Source: Leidyana gryllorum EB-2025a (Eukaryota; Apicomplexa). From it: DNA of 64,000 bases. The stretch lies in contig JBLWGC010000194.1 of assembly GCA_048772705.1 (NCBI GenBank), positions 62,001 to 126,000 on the forward strand. The letters run 5' to 3'. Position 1 is the first letter of the stretch, and each line of letters begins with the position of its first letter. The notes under the pieces were generated by a model, which worked only from the letters and a program-made list of their open reading frames with translations, made no database searches and had not been told where the DNA came from. Made by a program: the position numbers and the translations under genes. This document shows positions 61,118 through 64,000 of this stretch, piece after piece.

Positions 61118-64000
61118 ATGTGGTTCCTGAGGTTGGAGGTGCTATGGAGCCTCGCATTAGCCATTCAACAACAGAGGCCTAGGCAGATAAATCCAGTCTC
61201 TGTACTCCTCCCTCACACTGATTCCAGTGTTCCAGAGCACCGTGTGAATGTGACTCTCCAAGCATATGGCGGTTGCTACCGATGGCGTGTTCAGAGACCC
61301 ACTATCGTTAAGATACGGGACTTGAAACCGGAAGAGCTGTCTGACATGAGTTCCGACAAACGTGAAGCCACAGGACTGCCCACCATCACTGAAACCGAGC
61401 CTTCTGAAGCTATACAAACAGAGGAGTGTCACAACGCTGTGATGGTCAGCCAGTTCATGACAGAGCGTCGCTTGAACCGCGAGAAAAGTTGGGTTTTCGC
61501 AGAAGATATATACGAGGGCGACATTGGAGTTAAGTGTGAAGTGTATGTCACTCCAATACACACTATTGGTATTGAGTCAACGGCAAAATCGCTGACTGTG
61601 GGTGGAGTGGAGACACTGAAAATCAGAGCTCTCGATCGAGAAGGGAATGTTTTCACATCTCTGGAAGGTCTCCGCTTCCAATGGGAAATCGAGGACCCCA
61701 AAGTGATCAGTATTGCGTCACTCAAGAATGATATCTACCGACCCACCACCGCTCGCCGTCAAATCCATGAAAAGGGAGAACAGTCGGACATCATATTGTT
61801 GAAGGGACTGCGAAGCGGACGCACCAATGTGCGAGCTCGACTCTTGGAACCCGGCTACGAGAATGTCCCCGATGCCACTGTGTGGCTCGATGTCATTGAA
61901 CCCATTGTGGCCGTCCCAGGCACCGTCTACACACCGCCACTGGGCGCCTTTAACATCGGATTGAAAGTGTTGAGGGGTAAGGAGACTCCATCGCAAGCCG
62001 CTCTCGTCGCTCTTCCGAACACTGACTTCCGATTCGATCTGTTGGCGACTGACGAAACCACGTCGGAGGCGATGGAGGTCCATCCTCGCGAAGGACGGGT
62101 CCGAATTCGTCGTGAAACCGCAGTGGATGGCGAAGACCCGTTCCTCGTCCAAGTTTCGGACTCCCGGAATGCCAACAATACTGACATTACAACGATTTTC
62201 ATCGCCGAACCCCATGCCTTCCGCCTCCATCATCACCCGCTGCCTCAGCTGTTGCGATCGCTCTTGGGCCCGTCAGCCACAGAAGGAGATGCTCTGCCAC
62301 AATTGGAGCAGTTGGCGCTGCGAAGCACTCGAGCTGGGCACAATAACGAAGTTTCAGATGCCATCAAAATGTCGAGTGGGCCCTTGGGAACGAGGTCAGG
62401 GAGACGTGGGAACTTGTTGATGAGCGGAAGCAATGGTTCGAGTACATCAGTGTGGTATCTGCCCTTCAACCAGTCAAGTGTCGTGAGCGTTGAGGCTTTG
62501 ACTAAAGAAGGCCAAGTGATGATCATTCCCGAGAACGCCAAAATCGACGTCCATGTGCTTGACCAGAACGGGGCGGATGAGACTGAAGACACCGTGGAGT
62601 GGCACAGTACCCATGGAAACCTGGGGGTTGTGAGACCTCGTCGTAATGTTGGAGATGTGGGCATCATCAAAGTTGCCTATGAGGGAGTCACTGACACTGA
62701 CACCGCAGCCAAATATGCGCCAGAAAGACCGGTTATCGCATCACAGAAATACATTGTCGTGGAACCCATTCGAATCAATGGGATGCCAGAGATGCGCAAT
62801 CCAAAAGACTCTAACAACGGATCGGAACCACCCTCGTCCCCCATCCCTATCATTCTACCTGTCGACTACACCGCCAATTTTCTTCTGACAGGGGGTAGTG
62901 GCAACTACAATGTTTACTCCTCCAATCCCGAGGTGTGCAGTGTCCGAACGAGCAATGACAACGAGAATCGCGCGATATTGAGTGTCAGCAGTGGCCATAG
63001 GAGTGATGGCGCAATCGCAGAGATTCTCGTCGTAGACGAAAATAATCATCACAATCATTATCGCGTTCATTGCTTGTCTGGAGAAGTTGAGTCGATAATG
63101 TACGATCCCTCAATCACTCAGATCCCGATTGATCCGACCCGTACACGTCGCATTCCCGTACGCGCACGCGCTCACATCCCCGAATCGTTACTGGAAAATC
63201 CTCCCTTCTCTACTTGGGTCCACCCGGACGCCTCCAAACGAGATTTAGAAGACGCAGCCCTCCTCAACGGTCGACCCTTTGGGCTTTATACACAGTGTGG
63301 CCAGCGGGCTTGGACAATGAAGCACACCTCATCACGCTCTGAAGTGACCACCAAGTCAGTTGCGTCTCCGGAGCGCGAACTGTATGAGTGTGACGTGGTG
63401 GAAGTCAGTATGCCCGAAAAGCCTCTGCACATTCAGCTCTTCGGTGCTTTGAGTGCAAATCAGGCAATCGTCGCGACCACCAGCACGGACATTGAGTTCT
63501 TCTCTCACCTGCAAGCATATGTGCCGGCTGAGGAACGTCTCAAGCGACTGAACCTCGGTGCTTATTTAGCTCCAAACCCCGCAACAGAGGAACTAAGTCG
63601 GGTGACATCGAGTCGATTGGGACACAGCGTCAGTCTCGCACTGGGCGGATCGATCGAGATTGATCTGATGGGCGGCCCGAGTTCGAAACCAGAATGCCAC
63701 CGGTCCTTCAAGTATCACGTCTCACTATCTGATGTGATTGATATAGTTCCGTTGAAGCGTCCCACAGACACAACATTGCCTTTCTTGTTGGTGGACGGAG
63801 CCTTCCAAGTCACATGTCTGCAAAAGTCCCCCATGGTGGGCTTGGTTTTCACGCTCGAGAGCAGTTGCACAGAGGAGGCTCTGGAGACTCGAATCAACAT
63901 TGGCTGTGCAGTTCCTCACTTTATCAGAGTTGTCCCTGATGACAGCCACCAAGAGTACCCTGTGGAACCGCTGGCCCCTCTGGAGCCAGTGACAAGTGGA
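61118..64000 (+). CDS. NUP210: gp210/NUP210 nuclear pore membrane glycoprotein, N-terminal part (runs off window)
   Basis: The ATG at 61118 opens a frame with no stop to the window end: 961 codons and no intron. It begins with a signal peptide (MWFLRLEVLWSLALA), then INPVSVLLPHT and the gp210 hallmark GCYRWRVQRPTIVKI, close to the human N-terminus. Other matches: WVFAEDIYEGDIGVKCEVYV, LKIRALDREGNVFTSLEG then LRFQWEI, and ILLKGLRSGRTNVRARL. Beta-rich Ig-like repeats continue. gp210 is the lumenal ring protein of the pore membrane; its single TM lies near the C-terminus, expected beyond this window. The start is only 40 bp after the MetAP2 stop. Confidence 0.93.
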   Translation, partial: MWFLRLEVLWSLALAIQQQRPRQINPVSVLLPHTDSSVPEHRVNVTLQAYGGCYRWRVQRPTIVKIRDLKPEELSDMSSDKREATGLPTITETEPSEAIQTEECHNAVMVSQFMTERRLNREKSWVFAEDIYEGDIGVKCEVYVTPIHTIGIESTAKSLTVGGVETLKIRALDREGNVFTSLEGLRFQWEIEDPKVISIASLKNDIYRPTTARRQIHEKGEQSDIILLKGLRSGRTNVRARLLEPGYENVPDATVWLDVIEPIVAVPGTVYTPPLGAFNIGLKVLRGKETPSQAALVALPNTDFRFDLLATDETTSEAMEVHPREGRVRIRRETAVDGEDPFLVQVSDSRNANNTDITTIFIAEPHAFRLHHHPLPQLLRSLLGPSATEGDALPQLEQLALRSTRAGHNNEVSDAIKMSSGPLGTRSGRRGNLLMSGSNGSSTSVWYLPFNQSSVVSVEALTKEGQVMIIPENAKIDVHVLDQNGADETEDTVEWHSTHGNLGVVRPRRNVGDVGIIKVAYEGVTDTDTAAKYAPERPVIASQKYIVVEPIRINGMPEMRNPKDSNNGSEPPSSPIPIILPVDYTANFLLTGGSGNYNVYSSNPEVCSVRTSNDNENRAILSVSSGHRSDGAIAEILVVDENNHHNHYRVHCLSGEVESIMYDPSITQIPIDPTRTRRIPVRARAHIPESLLENPPFSTWVHPDASKRDLEDAALLNGRPFGLYTQCGQRAWTMKHTSSRSEVTTKSVASPERELYECDVVEVSMPEKPLHIQLFGALSANQAIVATTSTDIEFFSHLQAYVPAEERLKRLNLGAYLAPNPATEELSRVTSSRLGHSVSLALGGSIEIDLMGGPSSKPECHRSFKYHVSLSDVIDIVPLKRPTDTTLPFLLVDGAFQVTCLQKSPMVGLVFTLESSCTEEALETRINIGCAVPHFIRVVPDDSHQEYPVEPLAPLEPVTSG

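Overview
This is nuclear DNA of a unicellular eukaryote. Genes carry many short GT-AG introns (mostly 39-60 nt, a few 80-175 nt) and encode eukaryotic proteins: a gp210 nucleoporin, methionine aminopeptidase 2, RRP8, a FAM98 protein, a La-related protein, GNA1 and an inositol polyphosphate kinase. Secreted subtilisin-like proteins, a PAN/apple mucin-like glycoprotein, small introns and very tight same-strand gene spacing suggest an alveolate. A perkinsid (Perkinsus-like) genome is my best guess, by inference only.

Layout. (1) 1-26,600, minus strand: one giant secreted Ser/Thr/Pro-rich repeat protein. It reads right to left: signal peptide, PAN/apple domain, acidic Cys-rich linker, unique Ser/Thr stretch, then two different 16-residue repeat arrays and a 27-residue repeat array that runs off the left edge. 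The minus frame is clean from 26.2 to 18.37 kb and again from 8.93 kb to position 1. Between these it changes phase repeatedly at small indels. (2) 26,990-30,606: a LacA/Maa-type acetyltransferase (minus), two tandem tiny Cys-rich single-TM proteins and a coiled-coil protein. (3) 31.8-38.4 kb, plus strand: RRP8 rRNA methyltransferase, an RlmN-type radical-SAM methyltransferase with a long acidic tail and a C-terminal membrane anchor, and an unknown single-TM protein. (4) 38.7-43.7 kb, minus strand: two tandem secreted subtilisin-fold proteins that have lost the catalytic triad. (5) 44.7-51.2 kb: La-related protein (minus), then inositol polyphosphate kinase, FAM98 and GNA1 in a tight plus-strand row. 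(6) 51.3-59.5 kb, minus strand: a small unknown protein, a 2,221-residue helical protein (possible Nup205/Nup188-type scaffold) and a small acidic/basic protein. (7) 59.7-64 kb, plus strand: methionine aminopeptidase 2, then the first 961 codons of a gp210/NUP210 homologue, open at the right edge.

Functional threads: RNA and translation (RRP8, RlmN-like, LARP, FAM98, MetAP2), nuclear pore (gp210, possibly the large helical protein) and the cell surface or secretome (giant mucin, pseudo-subtilisins, Cys-rich TM proteins), with GNA1 supplying the UDP-GlcNAc pathway. Exon coordinates were worked out by hand from splice signals and reading-frame continuity; where two models fit, the entry says so.
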